Made by a program: the position numbers and the translations under genes. The notes beneath the pieces were generated by a model. The model was given only the letters and a program-made list of their open reading frames with translations. It did not search any database and was not told where the DNA came from. Positions 26,841-35,407 of a stretch of 64,000 nucleotides of DNA are shown piece by piece (the stretch's first letter is position 1; each line of letters begins with the position of its first letter). This DNA comes from Nocardia sp. alder85J. GTDB taxonomy: Bacteria > Actinomycetota > Actinomycetes > Mycobacteriales > Mycobacteriaceae. The stretch is from contig NZ_JAIUCZ020000010.1 in the NCBI RefSeq assembly GCF_020176955.2, positions 186,001-250,000 of the forward strand, in the 5' to 3' direction.

Positions 26841-27329
26841 CTACATCAGGCCGCCGTAGGGCGTCCCCGGCCCCACGTTGCGGCTGTTGCGGGTGCGCAG
26901 GGCATGCGCGTATTCGCCTGGGGCACCGGCCTTCTCGGCGGCGTCGGCGATGACGCCGAGATAGCGCGCCGAGGGTAGTCCGCCCTCGTACGCATCCAGC
27001 ACGTACAGCCAGGCCAGCACCGGTTCGGTACCGGTGCCCGGATTCGGGGTCACGCGTAGCCGGATCTTCTTGTGGATACCGAAATCGGAGCCCTCCCAGC
27101 GATCGAGGCTCTGTTCGTCCTCGGCGGACACGTCATACAGCACGACGAAAACCCGAGCACCATGCTCCTCGACCACCGTCGCGAGCGGTCCCTCCCAGCC
27201 GATGTCGTCCCCGGCGAAGGTGAGGCGCCAGCTCTCGAGCCATCCGGTCCCGTACACGGGGGAGTGCGGACAGCGCTTGAGCATCTGCTCGGGATCCATG
27301 TTGGACCCGTAGGCGGCGTATATCGGCAC
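26841..27329 (-). CDS. gamma-glutamylcyclotransferase-fold protein (Rv3304-like)
   Basis: 162 residues from GTG 27329. YAAYGSNM at the N terminus is the substrate-binding loop of the GGCT/AIG2 fold, and EGSDFGIHKKIRLRV follows later. The family usually releases 5-oxoproline from gamma-glutamyl compounds, but the physiological substrate here is unknown. An ATG at 27392 would add 21 residues. GTG was chosen because TACGCT lies exactly 6 bases before it (minus strand) and because the protein then begins at the conserved core. It is divergent from lpdA. Confidence 0.78.
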   Translation of the reverse strand: MPIYAAYGSNMDPEQMLKRCPHSPVYGTGWLESWRLTFAGDDIGWEGPLATVVEEHGARVFVVLYDVSAEDEQSLDRWEGSDFGIHKKIRLRVTPNPGTGTEPVLAWLYVLDAYEGGLPSARYLGVIADAAEKAGAPGEYAHALRTRNSRNVGPGTPYGGLM

Positions 27330-27335
27330 TGGGAA

Positions 27336-27341
27336 AGCGTA
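27336..27341 (-). promoter_or_regulatory. -10 hexamer supporting the GTG start of the GGCT-like gene
   Basis: On the minus strand TACGCT is followed by six bases (TTCCCA) and GTG 27329, the leaderless spacing seen elsewhere in the window. Confidence 0.55.
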
Positions 27342-27556
27342 GCGAACAACCGGCCGGGCTCCCCCGGCAAGGTTGGGATTATTTGTCACCATCGCGTTGC
27401 GCGTGTGTTCCCGGGCCCCCGGATCCGGTTCCGGTGGGCGAGACTGTTGTCGCGATCACATCCGGTGATGCGGTCAAACGGGGCGAGACCAGGACCGATA
27501 ACGTTGGTCGGGGCCGGAGATCCCGGACCACACGGCTTCGACAGCGGAGGTAGAAC

Positions 27557-28960
27557 ATGTCCCGCATTGCCATCATCGGGGGCGGACCCGCCGGTTACGA
27601 GGCGGCCCTGGTGGCGGCCCAGCACGGCGCGTCGGTCACGGTGATCGACAGCGACGGCGTCGGTGGCGCCTGTGTGCTGTGGGACTGCGTGCCGTCGAAG
27701 ACCTTCATCGCCTCCACCGGCGTGCGCACCGACCTGCGCCGCGCTCGCGATCTGGGCATCACCGTGCACCACGCCCAGGCGCAGGTGCGGCTGCCCGAGG
27801 TCAACGCCCGGGTCAAGGCGCTGGCGCAGGCGCAGTCCTCCGATATCCGCTCCAAACTCCAGGCGGCCGGGGTGACGCTGCTGTCCGGCCGCGGCGAGAT
27901 CATCGATCAGGCTCCGGGCCTGGCCACCCATCTGGTGCTGGCCCGGCTGCTCGACGGTCAGGAGCGGGTCATCGAGGCCGAGGTGGTGCTGATCGCCACC
28001 GGTGCCAGCCCGCGCGTGTTGCCCGGCGCCGAGCCGGACGGCGAGCGCATCCTCAACTGGCGGCAGCTGTACGACCTCACCGAACTGCCGAAGACCCTGG
28101 TGGTGGTCGGATCCGGTGTCACCGGTGCGGAATTCGTCTCCGCCTACACCGAGATGGGGGTGCAGGTGAAGCTGGTGTCCAGCCGCGACCGGGTGCTGCC
28201 CGGTGAGGACGCCGACGCCGCGCTGGTGCTGGAGGACGCCCTCGCCGAGCGCGGGGTGGAACTGGTCAAGCACGCGCGCGCCGACGCGGTGGAGCGCACC
28301 GCCGAGGGCATCGTGGTGAAGCTGTCCGACGGGCGCACGGTCACCGGCTCGCACGCCCTGATGACGGTCGGCTCCACCCCCAACACCGCCGGCCTGGGCC
28401 TGGAGCGCCTCGGCATCCGGGTGGACAAGGGCGGCTACCTGCGGGTGGACCGGGTGTCGCGCACCCAGGTGCCGGGCATCTACGCCGCCGGTGACTGCAC
28501 CGGCCTGCTGCCGCTGGCCTCGGTGGCCGCCATGCAGGGCCGCATCGCGATGTACCACGCGCTGGGCGAGGGAGTGCAGCCGATCCGGTTGAAGACGGTG
28601 GCGTCGGCGGTGTTCACCCGCCCGGAGATCGCGACCGTCGGCGTCAGCCAGACCGCCATCGACAACGGCGAGGTGCCGGCCCGCACGGTGATGCTGCCGC
28701 TGAACACCAACCCGCGGGCCAAGATGTCGGGGCTGCGGCGCGGCTTCGTGAAGATCTTCTGCCGCCCCGCCACCGGTGTGGTGATCGGCGGTGTGGTGGT
28801 GGCACCGATCGCCTCCGAACTGATCCTGCCGATCGCGCTGGCGGTGCAGAACAATCTGACGGTCAACGATCTCGCACAGACCTTCTCGGTGTACCCGTCG
28901 CTGACCGGATCGGTCACCGAGGCGGCCCGCCAGCTCATGCGGCACGACGATCTGGACTGA
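27557..28960 (+). CDS. lpdA: NAD(P)H-dependent flavoprotein disulfide reductase family (LpdA-like quinone reductase)
   Basis: 467 residues with FAD motif IAIIGGGPAGYEAA, NAD(P)H motif VVVGSGVTGAEFVSAY and the second FAD motif GIYAAGDCTG. Mycobacterial LpdA (Rv3303c) acts as an NAD(P)H:quinone reductase and lacks the usual redox pair. Here both Cys of the CxxxxC site are present (Cys39 and Cys44, GGACVLWDCVPSK), but the C-terminal His-Glu dyad of dihydrolipoamide dehydrogenases is replaced (VYPSLTGSVTEAA, Tyr for His). GGAGG precedes the ATG. The function is probably quinone or disulfide reduction rather than dihydrolipoamide oxidation. Confidence 0.85.
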   Translation: MSRIAIIGGGPAGYEAALVAAQHGASVTVIDSDGVGGACVLWDCVPSKTFIASTGVRTDLRRARDLGITVHHAQAQVRLPEVNARVKALAQAQSSDIRSKLQAAGVTLLSGRGEIIDQAPGLATHLVLARLLDGQERVIEAEVVLIATGASPRVLPGAEPDGERILNWRQLYDLTELPKTLVVVGSGVTGAEFVSAYTEMGVQVKLVSSRDRVLPGEDADAALVLEDALAERGVELVKHARADAVERTAEGIVVKLSDGRTVTGSHALMTVGSTPNTAGLGLERLGIRVDKGGYLRVDRVSRTQVPGIYAAGDCTGLLPLASVAAMQGRIAMYHALGEGVQPIRLKTVASAVFTRPEIATVGVSQTAIDNGEVPARTVMLPLNTNPRAKMSGLRRGFVKIFCRPATGVVIGGVVVAPIASELILPIALAVQNNLTVNDLAQTFSVYPSLTGSVTEAARQLMRHDDLD

Positions 28961-29273
28961 GTTCCACTCGGAATCATAAGGCTTCCCCAGCGCTGAGAAC
29001 ATGCGCTACCTGGCGCGATGCGTGCTGTGGCGCAGGGCTTTCCGTCCGCCTTGCCGGAATCTTGCTCGTGTGGTTCACTTCCCGCAGTGATGCCAATGGG
29101 TGAACGTTGGCAGATTTCGTGGCGGGGGGATCAACCTCCTTCTCTCCACCGGAATTCGGCGACGATCGCCCGGGCCGCGACAGGGCGCGGCCGGTGTCCG
29201 ATGAGGGACAACTGGAGAGCGGCCGGATCGTCGTCACGGCGTGGTAGGCCGGGCTCGGGAAAGGGACGAGCTA
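28961..29273. other. intergenic region before the proline-rich secreted protein
   Basis: 313 bp. It probably holds the promoter of the downstream gene. The only symmetry noted is GTTCAC (29073-29078) with GTGAAC (29100-29105). No gene was recognised. Confidence 0.35.
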
Positions 29274-30413
29274 GTGAAACACCGTAAGCCGAGCCGGATG
29301 CAGCGCGCATTGACGACCACCTCGCTGCCGTTGGTCGCCGTGGCCGCCGCCGCGACCATTCTCGCGGCGCCGGCCGGTGCGGATCCGACGGATCAGTCGG
29401 CCGCGCCCACCACCCCCGCACAGCCGCAACCGAGTGACAATTCGCAACTGCCCCCGCAGGACACGCCGTCACCCCAGCCGAACACCCCGTCGCCGCAGCC
29501 GAATACGCCGCAGCAACAGCCGGGCACCGTCACCCCGCCGCCGCAGGGCAACACCACCCCGTCGCCCAGCCAGCCGGGCGTCAACACACCGCAGCCGGGG
29601 GTCACCACCCCGCAGCCCGGCGTGACCACCCCGCAGCCGGGCGTCACCAACCCGAACAGCCCGAACAATCCGGAGCAGGGCCTGGCCGGTCCGAGCCAGC
29701 CCGGCGTGACCACGCCGCGCGTGGCGCCGCTGCCGGTGCCCGGTCAGCAGCCGCCGGCCGGTCCGGTGCAACCGGCCGTGGTGCCGGGACAGAACGGCCC
29801 CAATGCCGTTCAGCCCGACCAGATCACCCCGCCGCCGGGCCAGGGCGGCACCGTGCGCCCGGCCCAGCCGGGTCAGGGCGGCAGCGACAGCCTCGCCGGC
29901 AACGGCGGCCCGGCCGTCACGGCGCCGCCGCAGACCCAGTGGGCCTCGCCGAGCCTGCAGGGCGCCCCTGCCGCCCCGGTCGTCCCGATCACCGGCCCGC
30001 ACACCGAGGTCGCGGCCAACGTCGACGGCGGCACCGTGCTGCCCGGCTACGTGGCCAACACCCACCACTTCAGCAACCTGGACGGCTACGTCGGCACGGT
30101 CGGCTACAGCACGCCCAACGGTTCCGGTGACGCGGGCATCTCGGTCGAGTTCGTCGAGGCGAACAAGATCAAGGTGACGACCTACACCCACAACAGCGGC
30201 GTCGACGATGTCAAGAACGAGACCTACATCGACACCACCCAGCCCAATATGGCCAAGGCGGCGGTGGAGAACTGGATCCGCAGCCAGCCCGGCGGCATCG
30301 CCGCCCTGGATGCGGCCGCCCAGGTTGGTAGACTCCCCGCCGGCGAGCTGGCCCCACTGACCGCGGACGTCGGTGGCGTCACCGCCCAGGTGGGCGGTGA
30401 CGTCCAGTACTGA
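29274..30413 (+). CDS. secreted proline-rich repeat protein of unknown function
   Basis: 379 residues from GTG 29274 (AAGGGACGAG upstream). A signal peptide with likely cleavage after AGA36 is followed by ~190 residues rich in Pro, Gln and Thr, with tandem TPQPGVT repeats (~residues 105-130), typical of an extended wall-spanning stalk. The C-terminal ~135 residues form a folded-looking domain (from HTEVAANVDGGTVLPGY onward) without Cys. No family was recognised. It is followed by a hairpin terminator and by a second proline-rich gene on the same strand. Confidence 0.75.
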   Translation: MKHRKPSRMQRALTTTSLPLVAVAAAATILAAPAGADPTDQSAAPTTPAQPQPSDNSQLPPQDTPSPQPNTPSPQPNTPQQQPGTVTPPPQGNTTPSPSQPGVNTPQPGVTTPQPGVTTPQPGVTNPNSPNNPEQGLAGPSQPGVTTPRVAPLPVPGQQPPAGPVQPAVVPGQNGPNAVQPDQITPPPGQGGTVRPAQPGQGGSDSLAGNGGPAVTAPPQTQWASPSLQGAPAAPVVPITGPHTEVAANVDGGTVLPGYVANTHHFSNLDGYVGTVGYSTPNGSGDAGISVEFVEANKIKVTTYTHNSGVDDVKNETYIDTTQPNMAKAAVENWIRSQPGGIAALDAAAQVGRLPAGELAPLTADVGGVTAQVGGDVQY

Positions 30414-30449
30414 CGCCGGACGAGAATCCGGCATAGGCTGAATCAACGG

Positions 30450-30477
30450 GTGGGGCGGTCGTTCTCGACCGCCCCAC
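30450..30477 (+). terminator. hairpin after the proline-rich secreted protein gene
   Basis: GTGGGGCGGTCG at 30450-30461 and CGACCGCCCCAC at 30466-30477 are perfect 12-bp arms around TTCT. There is no T-run behind it, so it is a stem-type terminator candidate. Confidence 0.65.
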
Positions 30478-30502
30478 GCTGGTGTCATGGTGGAAGTGAC
30501 GG

Positions 30503-32098
30503 GTGATGGTCTCCGCAGACGACGCGAAGAACGACGACTCCGAGGGGTCGGGTCCGCCTGCGCGGAACCACGGCGATGCGGGATTCGGGCCGCCGGTATC
30601 CGAATCCGGGCCTGCGGCAGGCGGTTTCGGTCCGCCGATGGATGCGTTCGGGCCGCCGACCGGTGAACTGCCGCGGTGGTCTCCGGTCGACACCCCGAAT
30701 ATCGGCTGGCAACCGGCTGATTCGCCGGCGCCGCCGTCGGCTCCGATGTACCGCCCGGCCCCGGAATCGCCCGCGCCGCCGTATCGTCCGGCGCCGGATC
30801 CGTCCGCGGCTCCGCCGACCCGGCAGTTCGGCCCGGGCGCCGATCCGTCCGGGACGGAGGCCACGCAGCGGTTCGGCCCGGGCCCCGATCCGTCGACGCG
30901 GCAGGTCCGGCCCGGTCCCGATCCGTCGACCCGCCAGGTCCGGCCGGGCACCGACCCCTCGGCCCGGCAGGTGCGGCCGGGCACCGACCCCTCGGCCCGG
31001 CAGGTGCGGCCGGGCACCGATCCGTCGACGCGGCAGGTGCGGCCCGGTCCCGACCCGTCGGTGGGTGTGACCCGGCAGTTCGGTCCCGGCGCGGACGGGA
31101 CGGAGGCCACCCAGCGCTTCGGTGCGGGCCCGGACGCGCCCGCCGCGTCGACCCGTCAGGTCCGGCCGGATCCGGCCAGTCGCGAGACCCAGCCCGGTCC
31201 CGATCCGTCGGCGGCGGCGACCCGCCAGGTGCGGCCAGCCGCCGACCCGGCCGCGGCCGCGCGACCGGCCGGTTCGGCGGCGCCGGAAGCCACGCGGGAG
31301 TTCCGGCAGGCGCCGGAGGCGGAATCGGCGCGGCCTGCGGCCGGGCGGGCGGCCGCGGAGGGATCGGCGGCCGCGCGCTCGACATCGGGCGCCGAGGAAT
31401 CCGGCGGGGCGGCCGCCGAGGATCAGCAGTGGTGGCGGCAGGCGGCGGGGTATCCGGCCGGATCGTCGGCCGCGTCCCGGGCCGGCGGTGGGTCGCTGTG
31501 GGACGACGACACGCTCGCGAAGGCGCTGGCCCCGGCCTCGCTGGCCGTCGCCACCCGCAAACCGAAGCGCCGCACGCCGTGGCGCGCCATCGGGATCGCG
31601 GCCGCGGCGATCGTGGTGATCGTCGGCCTGGTCGCCGTCATTCTGGGGCTGACCCGCGATCACGGGCACGACGACCACGCGGTCGGCCCGGTGACCACCT
31701 CGGCGCCGACCTCGGCCGCGCTGAGCTGCCCGTCCCGGGTGGAGGGCGCCGTCACCATCGGCAACGGCGCCGGTAGCACCGATACCGGGACCGCGGCCAT
31801 CCTGGGTTTCCAGCACGGGTTCTATTCCGACCGCAGCGGGGCCGTCGCGCACTCGTTCGTGGCGGCGGACGCGGCCAACGTGTCGACCCCGGACATCATC
31901 CAGAAAGCCATCGACGACCAGATTCCCCACGGCACCACCTACTGCCTGCGGGTGGAACAACTGCCCGGTGGTGGCGACAAGTACAACGTCGACCTCACCG
32001 AACACCGTCCGGACGGCACCACGACGGTATACCGCCAGCTGGTGACCACCGTCCTGCGTGACAGCAAGAACCTGATCTACTCCATCAACGAGCGTTGA
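30503..32098 (+). CDS. single-pass membrane protein with proline-rich repeat N terminus and extracytoplasmic C-terminal domain
   Basis: 531 residues. Residues ~1-330 are disordered and Pro/Gly/Asp-rich and include five tandem 11-residue repeats of the type DPSTRQVRPGP. One hydrophobic helix (AIGIAAAAIVVIVGLVAVIL, ~residues 355-375) follows an RKPKRRTPWR basic stop, so the N terminus should be cytoplasmic. The C-terminal ~130 residues contain two Cys (SCPSRVEG, TTYCLRVE) that could form a disulfide outside the cell. The family is unknown; cytoplasmic low-complexity plus an outside domain resembles actinobacterial Ser/Thr-kinase-associated or wall-sensing proteins. Start may be GTG 30503 or ATG 30506; GGAAG precedes both. 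Confidence 0.72.
   Translation: MMVSADDAKNDDSEGSGPPARNHGDAGFGPPVSESGPAAGGFGPPMDAFGPPTGELPRWSPVDTPNIGWQPADSPAPPSAPMYRPAPESPAPPYRPAPDPSAAPPTRQFGPGADPSGTEATQRFGPGPDPSTRQVRPGPDPSTRQVRPGTDPSARQVRPGTDPSARQVRPGTDPSTRQVRPGPDPSVGVTRQFGPGADGTEATQRFGAGPDAPAASTRQVRPDPASRETQPGPDPSAAATRQVRPAADPAAAARPAGSAAPEATREFRQAPEAESARPAAGRAAAEGSAAARSTSGAEESGGAAAEDQQWWRQAAGYPAGSSAASRAGGGSLWDDDTLAKALAPASLAVATRKPKRRTPWRAIGIAAAAIVVIVGLVAVILGLTRDHGHDDHAVGPVTTSAPTSAALSCPSRVEGAVTIGNGAGSTDTGTAAILGFQHGFYSDRSGAVAHSFVAADAANVSTPDIIQKAIDDQIPHGTTYCLRVEQLPGGGDKYNVDLTEHRPDGTTTVYRQLVTTVLRDSKNLIYSINER
30887..31051 (+). repeat. five tandem 33-bp repeats inside the membrane protein gene
   Basis: Units start at 30887, 30920, 30953, 30986 and 31019 and each encodes DPS(T/A)RQVRPG(P/T). 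Units 3 and 4 (30953-30985 and 30986-31018) are identical base for base, implying recent duplication. Degenerate related units flank the block. Confidence 0.9.
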
Positions 32099-32112
32099 GA
32101 GATATCACTCAT

Positions 32113-32146
32113 CTCATAGGGTGAGAATTTGGTTTCACCCTATGAG
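32113..32146. promoter_or_regulatory. palindrome in front of the aminotransferase gene
   Basis: CTCATAGGGTGA (32113-32124) and TCACCCTATGAG (32135-32146) are perfect 12-bp arms around 10 AT-rich bases. It lies 14 bp after one stop and 45 bp before the next start. It could be an operator for the downstream gene or a terminator of the upstream one; the AT-rich spacer and symmetric arms favour protein binding. Confidence 0.55.
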
Positions 32147-32191
32147 TGGTGCGTGCGACAGTGGAGCATCCCACTCGTCCGGAGGTGTTCC

Positions 32192-33367
32192 ATGTCGTCC
32201 GCGTACCCACCACTGGCCGGCCGCCTCGACGGCCTGCGCAGTTCAGCGATCCGTGACCTGCTGAAACTCACCTCCCGCGGCGACATCATCAGCCTGGCCG
32301 GCGGCCTGCCGGATCCGCGCCTGATGCCGCTGGACCGGATCGCGGCCGCCACGCAGGCGGCGCTGACCGACCGATCCCGGTTGCAGTACACCGAGTCGGC
32401 GGGCTGGGGCCCGTTGCGCGAGGTGCTGGCCGCGCGCGAGTCGGCACGGCTGGGCCGGCCGGTGCCGGTCGAGGAGGTCTTCGTCACGCACGGCTCGCAG
32501 CAGGCGCTGTCGCTGCTGGCCGAGGTGCTGCTCGATCCGGGTGCGCTGGTCGTGGTCGAGGATCCGGCGTATGTCGGTGCGCTGCAAGTGTTCCGGGCCG
32601 CCGGAGCGCGCATCGTGGCGGTGCCGCTGGACGCCGGGGGCATGCGGGTGGACGTGCTGGCCGAATTGCTCGGCCGCGGTGAGCGTCCGGCGCTGGTCCA
32701 CACCGTGAGCAATTTCCACAATCCACGCGGTGTCACCATGAGCGCGCAGCGCCGCGCCGAACTGGCGGAACTCGCTGCGCGCCACGGCTTCTGGGTGATC
32801 GAGGACGACCCCTACGGTGAGCTGTGGTTCGATCGGCCGGTGCCGGAACCGGTTGCGGTCCACTCGCGCAACGTGATCCGGCTGTCCAGTGCATCCAAGA
32901 TCCTGGCGCCGTCGCTGCGCGCGGGCTGGATGGTGGCGCCGGAGCCGGTGTGCCGGGGCGTCGAACTGCTCAAGCAGGGCGCCGATCTGTGCGGTTCGGC
33001 GCTGACCCAGCAGATCACCGCCGACCTGCTCGCCGATACGGAATGGCTTGCCGCCCATGTGGACACCGTCCGCAGCCGTTACGGTGAGCGGGCCAAGGCG
33101 CTGGTGGCCGAACTCCGCGCCCGCTTCGGCGACCGGATCGTCAGCACCGACGCGGCCGGTGGCATGTTCGTCTGGGCCGAGTTCACCGACGGCACCGACA
33201 CCGCCGCCCTGCTGCCCCGCGCCGTGGAGCACGGCGTCGCCTTCGTCCCCGGCGCCGCCTTCGCGGTGTCCACCGACTACGGCCACAGCATGCGGCTGTG
33301 CTTCACCACCGACGAACCCGACACCCTCGCCGAAGCGGTCGACCGGCTGTACCGCGCCGTCGGCTGA
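32192..33367 (+). CDS. PLP-dependent class I/II aminotransferase (LysN/2-aminoadipate transaminase-like)
   Basis: 391 residues, fold-type I. Lys236 in SSASKILAPSLRAGW is the PLP-binding lysine; VSNFHNPRGVTM and EDDPYGELWF hold the Asn/Asp/Tyr cofactor contacts. The order of motifs matches the MocR-related aminotransferase domain without the winged helix, a group that includes 2-aminoadipate and aromatic aminotransferases. GGAGGT precedes ATG 32192. The palindrome at 32113-32146 is immediately upstream. The substrate is uncertain. Confidence 0.82.
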   Translation: MSSAYPPLAGRLDGLRSSAIRDLLKLTSRGDIISLAGGLPDPRLMPLDRIAAATQAALTDRSRLQYTESAGWGPLREVLAARESARLGRPVPVEEVFVTHGSQQALSLLAEVLLDPGALVVVEDPAYVGALQVFRAAGARIVAVPLDAGGMRVDVLAELLGRGERPALVHTVSNFHNPRGVTMSAQRRAELAELAARHGFWVIEDDPYGELWFDRPVPEPVAVHSRNVIRLSSASKILAPSLRAGWMVAPEPVCRGVELLKQGADLCGSALTQQITADLLADTEWLAAHVDTVRSRYGERAKALVAELRARFGDRIVSTDAAGGMFVWAEFTDGTDTAALLPRAVEHGVAFVPGAAFAVSTDYGHSMRLCFTTDEPDTLAEAVDRLYRAVG

Positions 33368-33629
33368 GCCCGGTCGGCATCTCGGATACCGGCCTCGGCG
33401 GCCGAGCCGGGCGCCCGCCTGCGCATCGGCCGCGGGCAGACCGGCGGCCGCGGCCAACTCGGTGCGCGCCGGTTCGTCGCGGACCGCCGCACGCGGTGCT
33501 GGCGGCCGCACCGCACATTTCTGTTTCGCCGCCGACACCCGACTCCGAGGTGCTGCGGCATTGCCCGGTTCGGTGCTCGCGTCCGGTCCCGCCGATTCCG
33601 CGGGTCCTCCGAGTTCGCTCGCCGTCCGG

Positions 33630-35141
33630 CTACGACTCGTCCGCGTCCACCCAGTCGTAGGTGCGTTCGACCGCCTTGTTCCACTCGGCGTACAGGCGTT
33701 CGCGTTCGGCGGCGGGCATGGATGGGTGCCAGGTCTTGTCCTCGGCCCAGTTGGCCCGCAGTTCGTCGGTGCTCGCCCAGTAGCCGACGGCCAGCCCGGC
33801 GGCATAGGCGGCGCCGAGCGCGGTGGTCTCCGTGATCACCGGCCGCACCACCGGCACGTCGAGGATGTCGGCCTGGAACTGCATCAGCAGATCGTTGCCG
33901 ACCATGCCGCCGTCCACCTTGAGGGTGGTCAGCTCCAGATCCAGCCGCTGGGTCTCCGCATCCGCCCGCATCGCCTCGATCACCTCGCGGGTCTGGAACG
34001 CGGTGGCCTCCAGCACCGCTCGCGCGAGGTGCCCCTTGGTCACGAACCGGGTGAGCCCGGCGATCACGCCGCGCGCGTCCCGGCGCCAGCGCGGCGCGAA
34101 CAGGCCGGAGAAGGCGGGCACGAAATAGGCGCCGCCGTTGTCGTCGACCGTGCGGGCCAGCGGCTCGATCTCGTCGGCCGAGCCGATCACGCCGAGATTG
34201 TCGCGCAACCACTGCACCAGCGATCCCGTGACCGCGATCGATCCCTCCAGCGCGTACACCGGTTCCTGCTCGCCGAGCCGGTAGCACACCGTGGTGAGCA
34301 GTCCGTGCCCGCTGGTCACCGGGGTCACGCCGGTGTTCAGCAGCATGAAATTGCCGGTGCCGTAGGTGTTCTTGGCCTCGCCGGGAACCAGGCAGGCCTG
34401 ACCGAAGGTGGCGGCCTGCTGATCGCCGAGGATGCCGGCGACCGGTACCCCGGCCAGCGGCCCGGCGCTGATCTCCGCGTAGACCTCCGACGAGCTGCGG
34501 ATCTGCGGCAACATCGGCTCCGGCACCCCGAATTCGGCACAGATCCCCGAATCCCATTGCAGGGTGCGCAGATTCATCAGCATGGTGCGGGAGGCGTTGG
34601 TCACGTCGGTGTAGTGCCGTCCGGTGAGGTTCCACAGGATCCAGCTGTCGACGGTGCCGAAGCACAGCTCGCCGTCCTCGGCCCGCTGTCGCACGCCCGC
34701 GACGTTGTCGAGGATCCAGCGCAGTTTGGGCCCGGCGAAATAAGTGCTCAAGGGCAGTCCGGTGCGCTGCGCGTAGCGATCGGGACCGGCCGTGCCCGCG
34801 AGTTCGTCGCAGAGCGCGGCGGTGCGGGTGTCCTGCCAGACGATCGCGTTGTAGACCGGCTTCCCGGTCGCCCGGTCCCAGACCACGGTGGTCTCGCGCT
34901 GATTGGTGATGCCGACCGCGGCGACGTCGGCCGCGGTCAGCCCGGCCTCGGACAGGGCCGCGCCGAGGACGTGTTCGGTATTGCGCCAGAGCGTTTCCGG
35001 ATCGTGCTCGACCCGGCCGCGCTGCGGGAACAACTGGTCGTGTTCGCGCTGGGCCGCGCCGACGATGCGCCCCGATCGGTCGAAGAGAATGCATCGGGTC
35101 GAAGTCGTGCCCTGGTCCAGGGCGGCCACGCAGCGCTGCAT
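33630..35141 (-). CDS. glpK: glycerol kinase
   Basis: 503 residues of the FGGY kinase family, phosphorylating glycerol to glycerol 3-phosphate. LDQGTTSTRCILFD opens the ATP/glycerol domain; NQRETTVVWD, TYFAGPKLRWIL, KNTYGTGNFML and TLKVDGGMVGN are conserved blocks. ATG 35141 is 6 bases after TAGCCT on the minus strand (probable leaderless start). It is divergent from glpD, whose product oxidises the phosphate formed. Confidence 0.95.
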   Translation of the reverse strand: MQRCVAALDQGTTSTRCILFDRSGRIVGAAQREHDQLFPQRGRVEHDPETLWRNTEHVLGAALSEAGLTAADVAAVGITNQRETTVVWDRATGKPVYNAIVWQDTRTAALCDELAGTAGPDRYAQRTGLPLSTYFAGPKLRWILDNVAGVRQRAEDGELCFGTVDSWILWNLTGRHYTDVTNASRTMLMNLRTLQWDSGICAEFGVPEPMLPQIRSSSEVYAEISAGPLAGVPVAGILGDQQAATFGQACLVPGEAKNTYGTGNFMLLNTGVTPVTSGHGLLTTVCYRLGEQEPVYALEGSIAVTGSLVQWLRDNLGVIGSADEIEPLARTVDDNGGAYFVPAFSGLFAPRWRRDARGVIAGLTRFVTKGHLARAVLEATAFQTREVIEAMRADAETQRLDLELTTLKVDGGMVGNDLLMQFQADILDVPVVRPVITETTALGAAYAAGLAVGYWASTDELRANWAEDKTWHPSMPAAERERLYAEWNKAVERTYDWVDADES

Positions 35142-35147
35142 CCGTGC

Positions 35148-35153
35148 AGGCTA
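35148..35153 (-). promoter_or_regulatory. -10 hexamer of a probable leaderless glpK transcript
   Basis: TAGCCT on the minus strand, followed by six bases (GCACGG) and ATG 35141. Confidence 0.6.
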
Positions 35154-35407
35154 CTAAATCCGGGTGCGCCACCGCAGGATTGCGCGGGCGGTGTGCTTCC
35201 GGCCACAGGGCACGCCGCCGCGGTCCGCGGTACCGTGCACTGACGGTGTCCGCCGGTCGGATCGGTTGCTCGTTGGTAACGGGATGAGGTCCGGGGTACC
35301 GCCGTCGTACCGCCCGGGCCACGGTCCCCTAGCCTGTACGCGAGGTCTGTACGCGGAAGCGGGAGCTGTCCCGGCAACGACAGGGTTGCGGTGAAGGAGC
35401 CGACCAC

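Noticed and set aside
33048..35243. 731-codon plus-strand open frame across glpK
   Set aside because: Antisense to glpK and out of frame with the aminotransferase; no motif.
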